This document shows positions 36,848 through 45,720 of a stretch of DNA of 64,000 nt, piece by piece; the stretch's first letter is position 1, and each line of letters begins with the position of its first letter. The position numbers and the translations under genes are program-made. The notes under the pieces are model-generated. The model was not told the DNA's origin and searched no databases. It worked only from the letters and a program-made list of their open reading frames with translations. Origin of the DNA: Yoonia tamlensis (GTDB taxonomy: Bacteria > Pseudomonadota > Alphaproteobacteria > Rhodobacterales > Rhodobacteraceae); the NCBI RefSeq assembly GCF_900115105.1, contig NZ_FOYP01000001.1, positions 2,010,097 through 2,074,096 on the forward strand, in the 5' to 3' direction.

Positions 36848-38877
36848 CAGACGACCTCGATGATCTCAAATCCATGATAGATGCCGCCACCCCGCGCCCA
36901 GATGCCGCGCGCCGCGCCGCGAACCTCGCGCTTGCGCAGAAAAATTTCGACGACCTCCAAGGATCGCGCCAGCAGCCGCGTCCTACCCCTGTAACCGGGC
37001 GCAATCGCCTTTGGACAGGAGTAACGAATATGCTGAATACACTGACATCTAAAGCGGCACTGACAACAACCACGGCCATCGTGGCCTGCGGGTTTCTTGT
37101 GCTGACACCGGCGGGCCAAGACCTGCTAGCCCCGCGCGAACATGATTTCGGCGCAACGCCGATCCCTACGGCAGAACAGGCAGATACATTGCAAACCAGC
37201 GACGAAGAAGCCGCGTTTGACGACACGGGCCTTGGCGCTGCGCGATCAGGCACCGCCGAATTGGCCGCAGCCGAAGCAGCCCCCAAAGACCTGATGGCCG
37301 AAACCAACGCCCCTCCACCGCAACCAACCGCACGGGCCGCACTGCGCGATGATGCCGCGCTTGCTGATGATCTGGATATGATCATCGTGACAGGCCCCGT
37401 TATGGCCGAAGAAATCAACCGCGCGGCCCCCGCCGCCCCCGCGCTCGGCCTTGTGGCACCCGAACCGCAACCCGTGATCACGCAGGCTGACACCGAATCC
37501 TATGCCAATGCGGAACCGAACCCGCTGAAAATAACTTCTGAAGATCCGGTTTCGACCTTTTCAATCGATGTCGACACGGCGTCCTATTCCGTTGTGCGCT
37601 CATCCTTGTCACGCGGGCATCTGCCCCCCGCAAATGCGGTGCGGATCGAGGAAATGATAAACTATTTCCCCTATGCCTACCCCGCCCCCGAAGATGACAG
37701 CCCGTTCCGCACGACCGTGTCCAGCTTTGAAACACCGTGGAATCCGGACACGCAATTGGTGCATATCGCGCTGCAAGGGCAGATGCCTGCGCTCGACGAC
37801 CGGCCGCCGCTGAACCTTGTGTTCTTGATCGACACATCGGGGTCGATGAATGAACCCGAAAAACTACCGCTGCTGAAACAATCCTTCCGGATCATGCTTG
37901 ACCAGTTGCGCCCCGAAGATCAGGTCGCAATTGTGGAATATGCGGGCAGCGCGGGGCAGGTTCTGGCCCCCACCGCCGCATCGGACCGCGCGACCATTTT
38001 GCAAGCGCTGCAATCGCTGGGCGCGGGCGGGTCGACCAACGGGCAAGGCGGGCTGGAACAAGCTTACGCTGTGGCCGATACAATGGCCGAAGATGGCGAG
38101 GTCAGCCGCGTGATCCTTGCCACAGATGGCGACTTTAACGTTGGGATCAACAATCCCGACGCGCTCAAGGATTTCATCGCCGGCAAACGCGACACGGGCA
38201 CTTATCTGTCCGTGCTGGGGTTCGGGCGCGGCAATCTCGATGATGCGACGATGCAGGCGCTTGCCCAAAACGGCAACGGCACGGCGGCGTTTATTGATAC
38301 TCTATCTGAGGCGCAAAAAGTGCTGGTGGATCAGCTTTCCGGCGCGCTGTTCCCGATTGCGGGTGACGTCAAAGTGCAGGTCGAATTCAACCCGGCCCAA
38401 GTCGCCGAATACCGGCTGATCGGCTATGAAACCCGCGCGCTGAACCGCGAAGATTTCAACAATGATAAGGTTGACGCAGGGGAGCTTGGCGCTGGCCATA
38501 CGGTCACCGCGATCTATGAAATCACGCCCGTCGGCAGTCCCGCGCAATTGTCTGATCCGCTACGCTATGCGCCCAACTCCGTTGCGGCCTCGTCGGATGA
38601 ATTGGGCTTTGTCAAACTACGCTATAAGGCACCGGGCGAAGACACCAGCCAGCTGATCGAAACCGCGATCACAGGCCAGAGCAACCCCGACACCGAGGCC
38701 AATTTCGCCGCCGCCATCGCAGGGTTCGGGCAGTTGCTGCGCGACGATAGTTACCTTGGTGATTGGGGCTATGCTGACTCCATCGCACTGGCCAACGCCA
38801 ACCGCGGTGACGATAATTTCGGCTACCGGACCGAGGCCGTGCAACTCATGCGGCTCGCGCAAAGCCTGTCGGAATGA
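36844..38877 (+). CDS. YfbK-like VWA-domain protein, membrane-anchored
   Basis: 677 residues. One transmembrane helix (about 70-90) follows a cytoplasmic N-terminal segment of about 65 residues, the usual position of an anti-sigma region. A Pro/Ala-rich acidic linker leads to the VWA N-terminal domain (about 225-310), a VWA domain with an intact MIDAS motif DTSGS (330-334) and the C-terminal DUF3520 domain. YfbK-type proteins occur next to ECF sigma genes; the N-terminal segment may hold the sigma factor at the membrane. It overlaps the sigma gene by 4 bases. Confidence 0.88.
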   Translation: MTDDLDDLKSMIDAATPRPDAARRAANLALAQKNFDDLQGSRQQPRPTPVTGRNRLWTGVTNMLNTLTSKAALTTTTAIVACGFLVLTPAGQDLLAPREHDFGATPIPTAEQADTLQTSDEEAAFDDTGLGAARSGTAELAAAEAAPKDLMAETNAPPPQPTARAALRDDAALADDLDMIIVTGPVMAEEINRAAPAAPALGLVAPEPQPVITQADTESYANAEPNPLKITSEDPVSTFSIDVDTASYSVVRSSLSRGHLPPANAVRIEEMINYFPYAYPAPEDDSPFRTTVSSFETPWNPDTQLVHIALQGQMPALDDRPPLNLVFLIDTSGSMNEPEKLPLLKQSFRIMLDQLRPEDQVAIVEYAGSAGQVLAPTAASDRATILQALQSLGAGGSTNGQGGLEQAYAVADTMAEDGEVSRVILATDGDFNVGINNPDALKDFIAGKRDTGTYLSVLGFGRGNLDDATMQALAQNGNGTAAFIDTLSEAQKVLVDQLSGALFPIAGDVKVQVEFNPAQVAEYRLIGYETRALNREDFNNDKVDAGELGAGHTVTAIYEITPVGSPAQLSDPLRYAPNSVAASSDELGFVKLRYKAPGEDTSQLIETAITGQSNPDTEANFAAAIAGFGQLLRDDSYLGDWGYADSIALANANRGDDNFGYRTEAVQLMRLAQSLSE

Positions 38878-38886
38878 TCTAATGGT

Positions 38887-39117
38887 TTAGCTTGGTGGCC
38901 GTGTAATCGCGGCTACCAAGCGCCGCGTGATGGGTGCTGCAACTAGGACGGCGGGAAAGGCTACAAGCCATGCTGATACCCATGATCCCATCCAGAGGCT
39001 TGCGAATTCAGGAACCATCCCAATCGCCCGAAACGTTGCGATCGCGGTGACTAGCAGGGACATCATGCCTGACAGTAGGAAACCAAATAGAATGGGGGCA
39101 TAGCGTTGTGGAATCAT
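38887..39117 (-). CDS. DUF2798 small membrane protein
   Basis: 76 residues with two transmembrane helices (about 8-28 and 43-63). RYAPILFGFLLSGMMSLLVTAIATFRAIG followed by WMGSWVSAWLVAFPAVLVAAP matches the DUF2798 pattern, in which the paired helices carry few charges. Function unknown. Its stop lies 9 bases after the convergent VWA gene stop. The 230 bases upstream to the WYL regulator hold no gene I can support. Confidence 0.82.
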   Translation of the reverse strand: MIPQRYAPILFGFLLSGMMSLLVTAIATFRAIGMVPEFASLWMGSWVSAWLVAFPAVLVAAPITRRLVAAITRPPS

Positions 39118-39348
39118 CTAGTGCTCTCCTGAAACCGATAGGGATCAGTCCCATTTTCCGGCTGCGTATTCAAGATCACTGCGCACACGTCCGCCTGCGT
39201 CTGAAGCGCACATGTGTCAATCTTTAGTAGACTAGGCACCGGCCGAGCGGACCGAGACAACCTCTGTTTCGCGCGACCATGCCGTTGAACTGGCTGGGCT
39301 AGCGGCTGCCACCTTTACGCCAAACACCGATGCCCGACATGTAGCCCC

Positions 39349-40032
39349 TCAACGCTCGTACGCCTTACACTCCATAAAATCCTTGAGCGTTTGGCCTTTG
39401 GCGGGGCGGAACGTGCCTGCGTCTTCGACCGCGACGATCCGGTCGAGCCGGAACATCCGGAAATCATCCCGCAATTCGCACCAGCAGACGGCGGTCCAGA
39501 CTTTGCCCCAGAACCACACGCCGAGCGGGCGCACGGTGCGGGAACTGGCCGCGCCATTGCCATCTTCGTAGCTTATCGTCAGGCGCGTGTGCGATGTAGC
39601 GGCCTCTTCAAACTGGTCGATATGATCGCGCCAACTGCCGCCGTGCCAAGGGGCGGCAACGGTGTGGACATTGACTTGGCCGATTTTACGCCGTGCGGTA
39701 TCGGGTAGGACGGTGTCGATCTTCACGAGCGCCTCTTGCGCGGCGGCGGACATCTTTGTGCCGCCCCACGTTTGCAAAATCCGCGCGCCCGCGACCAGCG
39801 CGACGATTTCTTCCTCGGAAAACATCAAGGGTGGCAGATCATAGCCGTCGCGCATCAGGTATCCGATGCCAGCCTCGCCATCAATCGGCACGCCGGACCC
39901 GATCAGATGCGCGATGTCGCGGTAGATTGTGCGCGGCGTGACCTCGAGCCGTTCGGCCAATTGCGCCGCCGTGGTGAGCCGACCACCCCGTAGATACTGC
40001 AGTATCTGGAAAAGACGGTCGGCCCTGCGCAT
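39349..40032 (-). CDS. HTH-type regulator with WYL domain (YafY-like)
   Basis: 227 residues. An N-terminal winged helix (RADRLFQILQYLRGGRLTTAAQLAERLEVTPRTIYRDIAHL) is followed by a WYL domain with RTVRPLGVWFWGKVWTAVCWCELRDDFRMFRLDRI. WYL proteins sense ligands, often nucleotides or DNA breaks, and repress or activate neighbours. It shares one base with the VOC gene upstream on the same strand, so both are in one unit. Confidence 0.9.
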   Translation of the reverse strand: MRRADRLFQILQYLRGGRLTTAAQLAERLEVTPRTIYRDIAHLIGSGVPIDGEAGIGYLMRDGYDLPPLMFSEEEIVALVAGARILQTWGGTKMSAAAQEALVKIDTVLPDTARRKIGQVNVHTVAAPWHGGSWRDHIDQFEEAATSHTRLTISYEDGNGAASSRTVRPLGVWFWGKVWTAVCWCELRDDFRMFRLDRIVAVEDAGTFRPAKGQTLKDFMECKAYER

Positions 40033-40397
40033 TATTTCGCAGGCTCAAACAGCCCAAGCGAATTGCCGTCCAAGTCTTTGGCATAGGCAAACCGACCAGG
40101 CGGAATTGTAATCACGGGGCTGACGACCGCACCACCCGCAGCGGTGCAGCGTTCCATTGCGGCCTCTAGCGTATCAGGCACGGCAAGGTGGATTGTATTG
40201 CCCCCATCCGCTGCCGGTTTGCCCGGATAGATATGCCCGCCGACGGCATTCATATCGGTTCCGAAATTCGCCATAGGGTTGGGGCCGGAATTGTCGATAA
40301 CCATCTGATAGCCAAAGACATCATTATAGAAGGCCACTGATTTCTCCATGTCGGTTACGGGTACTTCGGTCCAGACAACAATTGCATTATTTCCCAT
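40032..40397 (-). CDS. VOC (glyoxalase/bleomycin-resistance fold) protein
   Basis: 121 residues forming two babbab VOC repeats: WTEVPVTDMEKSVAFYNDVFGY in the first and HLAVPDTLEAAMERCTAAGGAV in the second, with FAYAKDLDGNSLGLFE at the end. The family covers glyoxalases, dioxygenases and resistance proteins that bind a metal; the substrate is unknown. It lies just upstream of the WYL regulator gene with a one-base overlap. Confidence 0.88.
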   Translation of the reverse strand: MGNNAIVVWTEVPVTDMEKSVAFYNDVFGYQMVIDNSGPNPMANFGTDMNAVGGHIYPGKPAADGGNTIHLAVPDTLEAAMERCTAAGGAVVSPVITIPPGRFAYAKDLDGNSLGLFEPAK

Positions 40398-40456
40398 CGT
40401 TCATCTCCTTGTTTGCGATGTTGATGGCCCCTTTAACCATACCCCTACTGACAGCG

Positions 40457-40888
40457 TTATGTCAGCAGGTTTTCAGTATCCAAAACAAGATGCGGCACAC
40501 CGTCGGATGTGCGTTCTTTTGAATAGCCATCCGGCCCGATGGTCGCTGTGACCCTGCTGCGCATGTTTTGGAAACTGGTAAAACACACCGTATCCACCGG
40601 ATGATCGAACTGGATTTCCAGCGTCACAAAGCCCGCGCCAATTTCGCGCGTGCGGATGATTTCGCCTTGAAAACGATGCCCAAGATAACGCCCGCCGACC
40701 CGCGCACCGGCCGCCAGTGATTGGAGCGGCTCGGCAATGATTGCGGCATGCAAACTGTTCCAATCGCGAAAACCGTATTTCTTTGCAATCTGTTCCAGCG
40801 CCTGCGCGTGGCTGATCCCTGTGGTGCCCGCGCGCAGCGATTTGGCCTGCGCTTTGGCGTCTTGCAGCCTTGGAAGTTGTACGGTCAT
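40457..40888 (-). CDS. Glyoxalase-superfamily domain protein
   Basis: 143 residues. The N-terminal LQDAKAQAKSLRAGTTGISHAQALEQIAKKYGFRDWNSLHA matches the conserved 'glyoxalase superfamily' module (helical, often fused with other domains). The remaining 85 residues form a beta-rich part that I do not recognise. Function unknown. Its ATG overlaps the stop of the upstream MATE gene by 4 bases, so it is co-translated with that pump. Confidence 0.8.
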   Translation of the reverse strand: MTVQLPRLQDAKAQAKSLRAGTTGISHAQALEQIAKKYGFRDWNSLHAAIIAEPLQSLAAGARVGGRYLGHRFQGEIIRTREIGAGFVTLEIQFDHPVDTVCFTSFQNMRSRVTATIGPDGYSKERTSDGVPHLVLDTENLLT

Positions 40889-42252
40889 TGTGCGACCTCC
40901 TGCATGTTTGATTGCATCCTTCGCTGCGCGACGATCGCAATTGTCAGTAATAGAAGCAAGATTTCAGAAACCGGCCCCGCGTACCATATCCCCGGCTCGC
41001 CCATGAACCTTGGCAGCGCAAAGGTCAGCGGGATCGCAAAGAGATAGGGTTTGGAAAGCCCCAAGATGGCAGCGCGCGTGGCGTCCCCGATGGTCTGGAA
41101 ATAGCTGGCCATCATCATCAGCGGCCCCATCAGAAAAAACACCACCGCCATAACCGGAATGATCCGCGCGACCTGCGCGATGACGGCGGCATCCGCCACA
41201 AAAGCGGCCCCAATCTGGGCGGCAAAGCTGGTCACGATGATCTGCACAACGACACAGTAGACAAACGCTGCAATCAACGCGATCCGCAGCGACCGCCCCG
41301 CCCGCGCCCATTGTCCGGCCCCATAATTGTTGCCCGTGATTGATTGCATCGCAAACGACAGCCCCAGCATAGGCAAATAGGTAAATGTCACCACCCGTGT
41401 GATGATCCCGTAGGCCGTGACCGTTTCGGCGTAATGCGGCGTTTGCACCATTTGCAGCGTGGCCATAATCGCGGCGGACCCAAGCGCGAGACCGGTGAAA
41501 TTCAGGCTTTGCGCCGCGCCAAGGGCCAGCATCCGCAACCAGCCCTGCCCCCAAGAAAATCCGCGCAGCACCTCGATCGGCAGCGGGGTTTGCCCGCGCG
41601 CCCGAAACCCCATGATAATGGCCAATGCCACGCATTGCGCCAGCCCCGTGCCAAAGGCCGATCCGGCAACGCCCAAATGCAGCTTGGCAATCAGCACATA
41701 GTTGAACGCAATATTGACCAGTGACACGAGCAGGCTCATCGCGGCCATAAACCCGACCCGACCTTCGTTGCGCAAACCGTCGGAATTGACCGAAAGGATA
41801 AACATCACCGGCGTGAACCAGACCGTGATGCGCAGATATGTCAGCCCCATTTGCGCAAGCGCAGGGTCCGAGGCGGCAGAAAGCTGCGCTATTTTGGGGC
41901 CAAACAGCGTGGCCAGTACAATCAATATACCTGCCACCGACAGGGCCAACCCATGCGCGCCCACAAATGTTGCGCGCGCCTGCGTGATACGCCCAGCCCC
42001 CAAATGCCGTGCAAGGATGCTCGACATGCCGCTGGAGACAAGCGTCGCGCAGGCGGCGATCAGCATGTAGATAGGAAACATCAACGTCACCGCGGCCAAG
42101 GCCTGCGGCCCAACGTAATGCCCCAAGAAAAGCGCATCCGCGACCGTCAGCGCCCCGTTCATGCCCATCACAAAAATGATCGGCAATGCGGTCTTGATAT
42201 ACAAACGGCCCAATGCGCCCGTCAGAAACTTGTTTTGTGGGATGTCAGACAT
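40885..42252 (-). CDS. MATE family multidrug efflux transporter
   Basis: 455 residues with twelve hydrophobic segments in two repeats, the MATE fold. MNGALTVADALFLGHYVGPQALAAVTL in helix 1-2 and NYGAGQWARAGRSL in the second half are family-like. MATE proteins export cationic drugs in exchange for Na+ or H+. ATG 42252 has GAGGAG seven bases upstream; an earlier ATG at 42267 or 42258 is poorer. It is followed by the glyoxalase-superfamily gene with a 4-base overlap. Confidence 0.92.
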   Translation of the reverse strand: MSDIPQNKFLTGALGRLYIKTALPIIFVMGMNGALTVADALFLGHYVGPQALAAVTLMFPIYMLIAACATLVSSGMSSILARHLGAGRITQARATFVGAHGLALSVAGILIVLATLFGPKIAQLSAASDPALAQMGLTYLRITVWFTPVMFILSVNSDGLRNEGRVGFMAAMSLLVSLVNIAFNYVLIAKLHLGVAGSAFGTGLAQCVALAIIMGFRARGQTPLPIEVLRGFSWGQGWLRMLALGAAQSLNFTGLALGSAAIMATLQMVQTPHYAETVTAYGIITRVVTFTYLPMLGLSFAMQSITGNNYGAGQWARAGRSLRIALIAAFVYCVVVQIIVTSFAAQIGAAFVADAAVIAQVARIIPVMAVVFFLMGPLMMMASYFQTIGDATRAAILGLSKPYLFAIPLTFALPRFMGEPGIWYAGPVSEILLLLLTIAIVAQRRMQSNMQEVAQ

Positions 42253-42427
42253 GCCCATACTCCTCAATCCGAAGATCGCGTCGATTTAGGATGGGCACCC
42301 GCGTTACCATCCGCGCGAAATGCGGAAGGGAAATATGAAATCATGCGCTAAACTTCACCAAGACAGATGTCAGCGGGTGGCAGGCGTTAGCGGCCTGCGC
42401 GTTGCATAGCGACCCAACGAAATTCGG

Positions 42428-43180
42428 TCAAGTAACCCACTGACATCCTGCTGCCGTTTCGCCGCGCGGCTTGTATTCACCGCTGATCCAGCCCTGATAG
42501 CCATCTTTGGCAAGTTGTTCAAAAAACGCCGGATAGTCGATTTCACCCGCATCGGGTTCAGAACGGTCTGGGGTTTGCGCAACCTGCACATGCGCCGCAA
42601 TACCGCGCATAGCCTCCCATGTTGCGAACACATCACCGGTGATTTTTGCAGCGTGATATGCATCAAATAACAAACGTACATTGGGCGCATTTATCATTTT
42701 AAGGACCCGTGCGGCGCGGTCAAAATCATGCAGGAAATAGCCGCGCATATCGCCGCGATTGATCGGCTCTATCAGCAGGCTTTGCTTGGGCACCTGTGCG
42801 GCAGCCCAAGACAGGTTTTCAATGTAAACCGCTTCGGCTTCTGGCCCGTCTGCAACCCCTGCCATGATATGCAAATGCTGCGCGCCCAGCGTTTTGGCAT
42901 AGCGCGCGGCACGCATGAAGTCGCGCTGGAACCGTTGTTGCAATGCAGGCACCGCCGCCCAACCGGGTTCGCCGCCTGTGTAATTTGGCGGCGGGCAGTT
43001 GATCGACACCATCGTCAATTCATAGCGCGCCAGCGCGTTCACGATATCTTGGGCGTTCACGTCATATGGGAACTGCACCTCAACCCCGTCAAAGCCCGCG
43101 TCTTTGGCCGCGCCAAAGCGTTGCAGGAACGGCAGTTCCGTGAAAAGCAATGTCAGATTGGCGCAATATTTTGGCATCAA
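42428..43180 (-). CDS. hyi: Hydroxypyruvate isomerase
   Basis: 250 residues, TIM barrel of the AP-endonuclease-2 superfamily. NLTLLFTELPFLQRFGAAKDAGFDGVEVQFPY at the start, LLIEPINRGDMRGYFL and MRLLFDAYHAAK-like segments carry the metal-binding Glu, Asp and His of the Hyi/OtnI family. It interconverts hydroxypyruvate and tartronate semialdehyde in glyoxylate and sugar-acid use; OtnI (2-oxotetronate isomerase) is a close relative. Just upstream lies DUF1285 on the same strand. Confidence 0.85.
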   Translation of the reverse strand: MMPKYCANLTLLFTELPFLQRFGAAKDAGFDGVEVQFPYDVNAQDIVNALARYELTMVSINCPPPNYTGGEPGWAAVPALQQRFQRDFMRAARYAKTLGAQHLHIMAGVADGPEAEAVYIENLSWAAAQVPKQSLLIEPINRGDMRGYFLHDFDRAARVLKMINAPNVRLLFDAYHAAKITGDVFATWEAMRGIAAHVQVAQTPDRSEPDAGEIDYPAFFEQLAKDGYQGWISGEYKPRGETAAGCQWVT

Positions 43181-43204
43181 TAATGTCTCGTCGGAATTGG
43201 TCGG

Positions 43205-43792
43205 TCAGGCCAGATCCTTGGCCCGCATGATGGGAAAGAAAACACCCGACGACCAGACGCCAAACCACTGCTCGCCTGCATGGGTGGCCTCTTCGCCGGT
43301 CTCAACAAGGCGGTAAAAAGATTTACGATCAATTAATGCCTCAAGCGCGGCGCGGATCAGAATATAGGGGCTGGGTTCCCCCGTTTGCGGATCATATGCC
43401 ACACGGATCGGATGATCTGGGCCTGCCACAGCGGTATCGCCCACGTTGGTCTCAAAAACCAGCGCGTCACCTTTGCGGTTGAAATCCACCGCCACAAAAG
43501 GCGCGTCATCAACCGTGATCGTGACCTTTTCAACGGGTGTGACAAGCACATATTCATCGCCATCCTTGCGCAGAATCGTTGAAAACAAGCGCACAAGTTC
43601 GGGCCGTCCAATTGGGGTGCCCATATAAAACCATGTCCCGTCCCGCGCGATCCGCATATCAATCGGGCCACAATCGGGCGGATTCCACAAATGCACCGGC
43701 GGCAACCCGCCTTTTTGGGCGGCGCGCGCGCTTTGGGCGATGCTTTGGGCGCTTGGTGTCACACTCTTTTGTGTTGCCATTGTTTTTGCCAT
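43205..43792 (-). CDS. DUF1285 domain protein
   Basis: 195 residues. GLPPVHLWNPPDCGPIDMRIARDGTWFYMGTPIGRPELVRLFSTILRKDGDEYVLVTPVEK is the DUF1285 signature, and the WFGVWSSGVFFPI end closes the two-lobed, DUF1285 fold. Members often sit beside moxR genes, as here (divergent, 57 bases), but the function is unknown. Confidence 0.9.
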   Translation of the reverse strand: MAKTMATQKSVTPSAQSIAQSARAAQKGGLPPVHLWNPPDCGPIDMRIARDGTWFYMGTPIGRPELVRLFSTILRKDGDEYVLVTPVEKVTITVDDAPFVAVDFNRKGDALVFETNVGDTAVAGPDHPIRVAYDPQTGEPSPYILIRAALEALIDRKSFYRLVETGEEATHAGEQWFGVWSSGVFFPIMRAKDLA

Positions 43793-43806
43793 TGGGGTTT
43801 ATGCGA

Positions 43807-43829
43807 TTATCTGTTCGAATAGCAGATAA
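43807..43829. promoter_or_regulatory. Inverted repeat between DUF1285 and moxR
   Basis: TTATCTG - nine bases - CAGATAA, a perfect 7-bp inverted repeat in the 57-base divergent gap, 21 bases before the moxR ATG. Could be an operator for one or both genes. GGAGG follows, as the moxR ribosome site. Confidence 0.4.
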
Positions 43830-43849
43830 CGAATTACCGGAGGAAAGTC

Positions 43850-44854
43850 ATGGGTGATCACGCCGATCTTGTTGTCCAAATCGAAAATCTGGGCGCTAAG
43901 CTGCAAGAGGCCCGCCACAGTATTTCGGCCCGCTTTATCGGCCAGACGCGGGTGGTTGACCTGACGCTGACCGCCTTGATTTGTGGCGGACACGCGGTGT
44001 TGATCGGCTTGCCGGGGCTTGGCAAGACCATGCTGGTTGACACGCTGTCGACCGTGATGGGGCTGAATGGCAACCGGATCCAGTTTACGCCCGACCTGAT
44101 GCCCGCCGATATTCTGGGGTCCGAAGTCTTGGAAACATCAGCCGATGGCACCCGCAACTTTCGGTTTATCCAAGGGCCGGTTTTTTGCCAGCTTCTGATG
44201 GCGGACGAGATCAACCGCGCCTCCCCGCGCACCCAATCAGCGCTTTTGCAAGCGATGCAGGAAAAAGAAGTATCGATTGCCGGTGAACACCGTCCGCTTG
44301 GTGCGCCGTTTCATGTGCTGGCCACGCAAAACCCGATTGAACAGGAAGGCACTTACCCGCTGCCCGAGGCCCAGCTTGACCGGTTTCTGGTCCAGATTGA
44401 TGTCCCCTACCCCGACCGCGCCACCGAGCGCGACATCCTGATCGCAACGACCGGTGTGGCCGAGGCCGAAGCGACACCCGTGTTCACCGCCGCCCAATTG
44501 CTGGATGCGCAGACCCTGCTGCGCCGGATGCCCGTTGGCGACAATATCGTTGAAATGATCCTTGATCTGGTGCGCGCCTGCCGCCCTGACGCGAATGCGC
44601 CCGATGTGATCCGCCAAAACGTCAGCTGGGGTCCAGGCCCGCGGGCAGCGCAGGCGTTGATGCTGACCGTGCGCGCGCAGGCGTTGCTTGACGGGCGTCT
44701 GGCCCCATCAGCCGAAGACGTGCGCGCGATGGCCGTGCCTGTGCTGGAACACCGGATGGCGCTGTCATTTGCGGCCCGTGCGCGGGGCGAAGACATTGCT
44801 GATATTATCAACCGCGTGGCAGCCGAAATTACCAAGGTTACAGCCGCCGCATGA
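43850..44854 (+). CDS. MoxR-family AAA ATPase
   Basis: 334 residues. Walker A GLPGLGKT, Walker B LLMADEINRASPRTQSALLQAMQEKEV and the sensor NPIEQEGTYPLPEAQLDRF are all present. MoxR proteins are chaperone-like ATPases that work with VWA/DUF58 proteins to mature or activate other complexes. First gene of a four-gene operon; overlaps the DUF58 gene by 4 bases. Confidence 0.95.
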   Translation: MGDHADLVVQIENLGAKLQEARHSISARFIGQTRVVDLTLTALICGGHAVLIGLPGLGKTMLVDTLSTVMGLNGNRIQFTPDLMPADILGSEVLETSADGTRNFRFIQGPVFCQLLMADEINRASPRTQSALLQAMQEKEVSIAGEHRPLGAPFHVLATQNPIEQEGTYPLPEAQLDRFLVQIDVPYPDRATERDILIATTGVAEAEATPVFTAAQLLDAQTLLRRMPVGDNIVEMILDLVRACRPDANAPDVIRQNVSWGPGPRAAQALMLTVRAQALLDGRLAPSAEDVRAMAVPVLEHRMALSFAARARGEDIADIINRVAAEITKVTAAA

Positions 44855-45720
44855 CCGCCCCGCTTTCCCTGCGCGCCGAGGCACATAGCCTCTCTGCCCC
44901 GCTACCGGCACTATTGGCCGAGGCAGAACACCTTGCGACTACGGTCTTGCTTGGTGATCACGGGCGCAGGCGTGCAGGCACGGGCGATACGTTCTGGCAG
45001 TACCGTCCGGCGCAACCCACAGATGCGGCGCGCAGCATTGATTGGCGCAGATCAGCACGGTCGGATGCAAATTTTGTGCAAGACAAGGAATGGCAAATCG
45101 CGCAGTCGATCCTGCTTTGGGTTGATCAGGCGGCGTCGATGCAATTTCAATCCGGCGATCTGCCCAGCAAAGGCGCACGCGCGCGTGTTCTCGGGCTTGC
45201 CACGGCGATCTTGTTGAACCGTGGTGGCGAACGGGTCGGGCTAACGGGGCTGCGCCTGCCGCCGCGCCGCGGTGACGCGCAGATCACGCAGATGGCGCAT
45301 ATCCTGTCTGAACAGGCCGATGTCGATTACGGCGCGCCCGAGGTCCAAGGCATGCTGCCGCATTCACGCGCCCTGTTCATCAGCGATTTTCTAGGCGATA
45401 TTGCACCGGTCGAAGACGCGCTACTGCGTGCCGCTGATCGCGGTGTGCGCGGTGCGTTGTTGCAAATCCTTGACCCGCAGGAAGAAGAATTTCCCTTTGA
45501 CGGGCGCACCGTATTCACATCCATGACCGGCGCGCTGGAACATGAAACGATGAAGGCAGGCGATCTGAAAGCGCGCTACCTTGACCGGCTCGCCGCGCGC
45601 AAGGACAGGCTGATGCAACTGGCACGCACAACGGGCTGGCAGTTCAGCACACATCATACCGGAAAACCCGCGATTGCTGCACTGCTTTGGCTTTATAGCG
45701 CGTTGGAGCGGCGCACATGA
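44851..45720 (+). CDS. DUF58 protein (MoxR operon)
   Basis: 289 residues. YRPAQPTDAARSIDWRRSARSD is the DUF58 motif (WRxSAR), followed by a VWA-like fold whose metal site is degenerate (LLWVDQAASM). DUF58 proteins are the usual partners of MoxR ATPases. Start overlaps the moxR stop and the end overlaps the next gene by 4 bases, so the unit is translationally coupled. Confidence 0.92.
   Translation: MTAPLSLRAEAHSLSAPLPALLAEAEHLATTVLLGDHGRRRAGTGDTFWQYRPAQPTDAARSIDWRRSARSDANFVQDKEWQIAQSILLWVDQAASMQFQSGDLPSKGARARVLGLATAILLNRGGERVGLTGLRLPPRRGDAQITQMAHILSEQADVDYGAPEVQGMLPHSRALFISDFLGDIAPVEDALLRAADRGVRGALLQILDPQEEEFPFDGRTVFTSMTGALEHETMKAGDLKARYLDRLAARKDRLMQLARTTGWQFSTHHTGKPAIAALLWLYSALERRT

Noticed and set aside
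39118-39348. 231-base gap upstream of DUF2798 as a possible small gene
   Set aside because: No frame with a plausible start, ribosome site or family resemblance.
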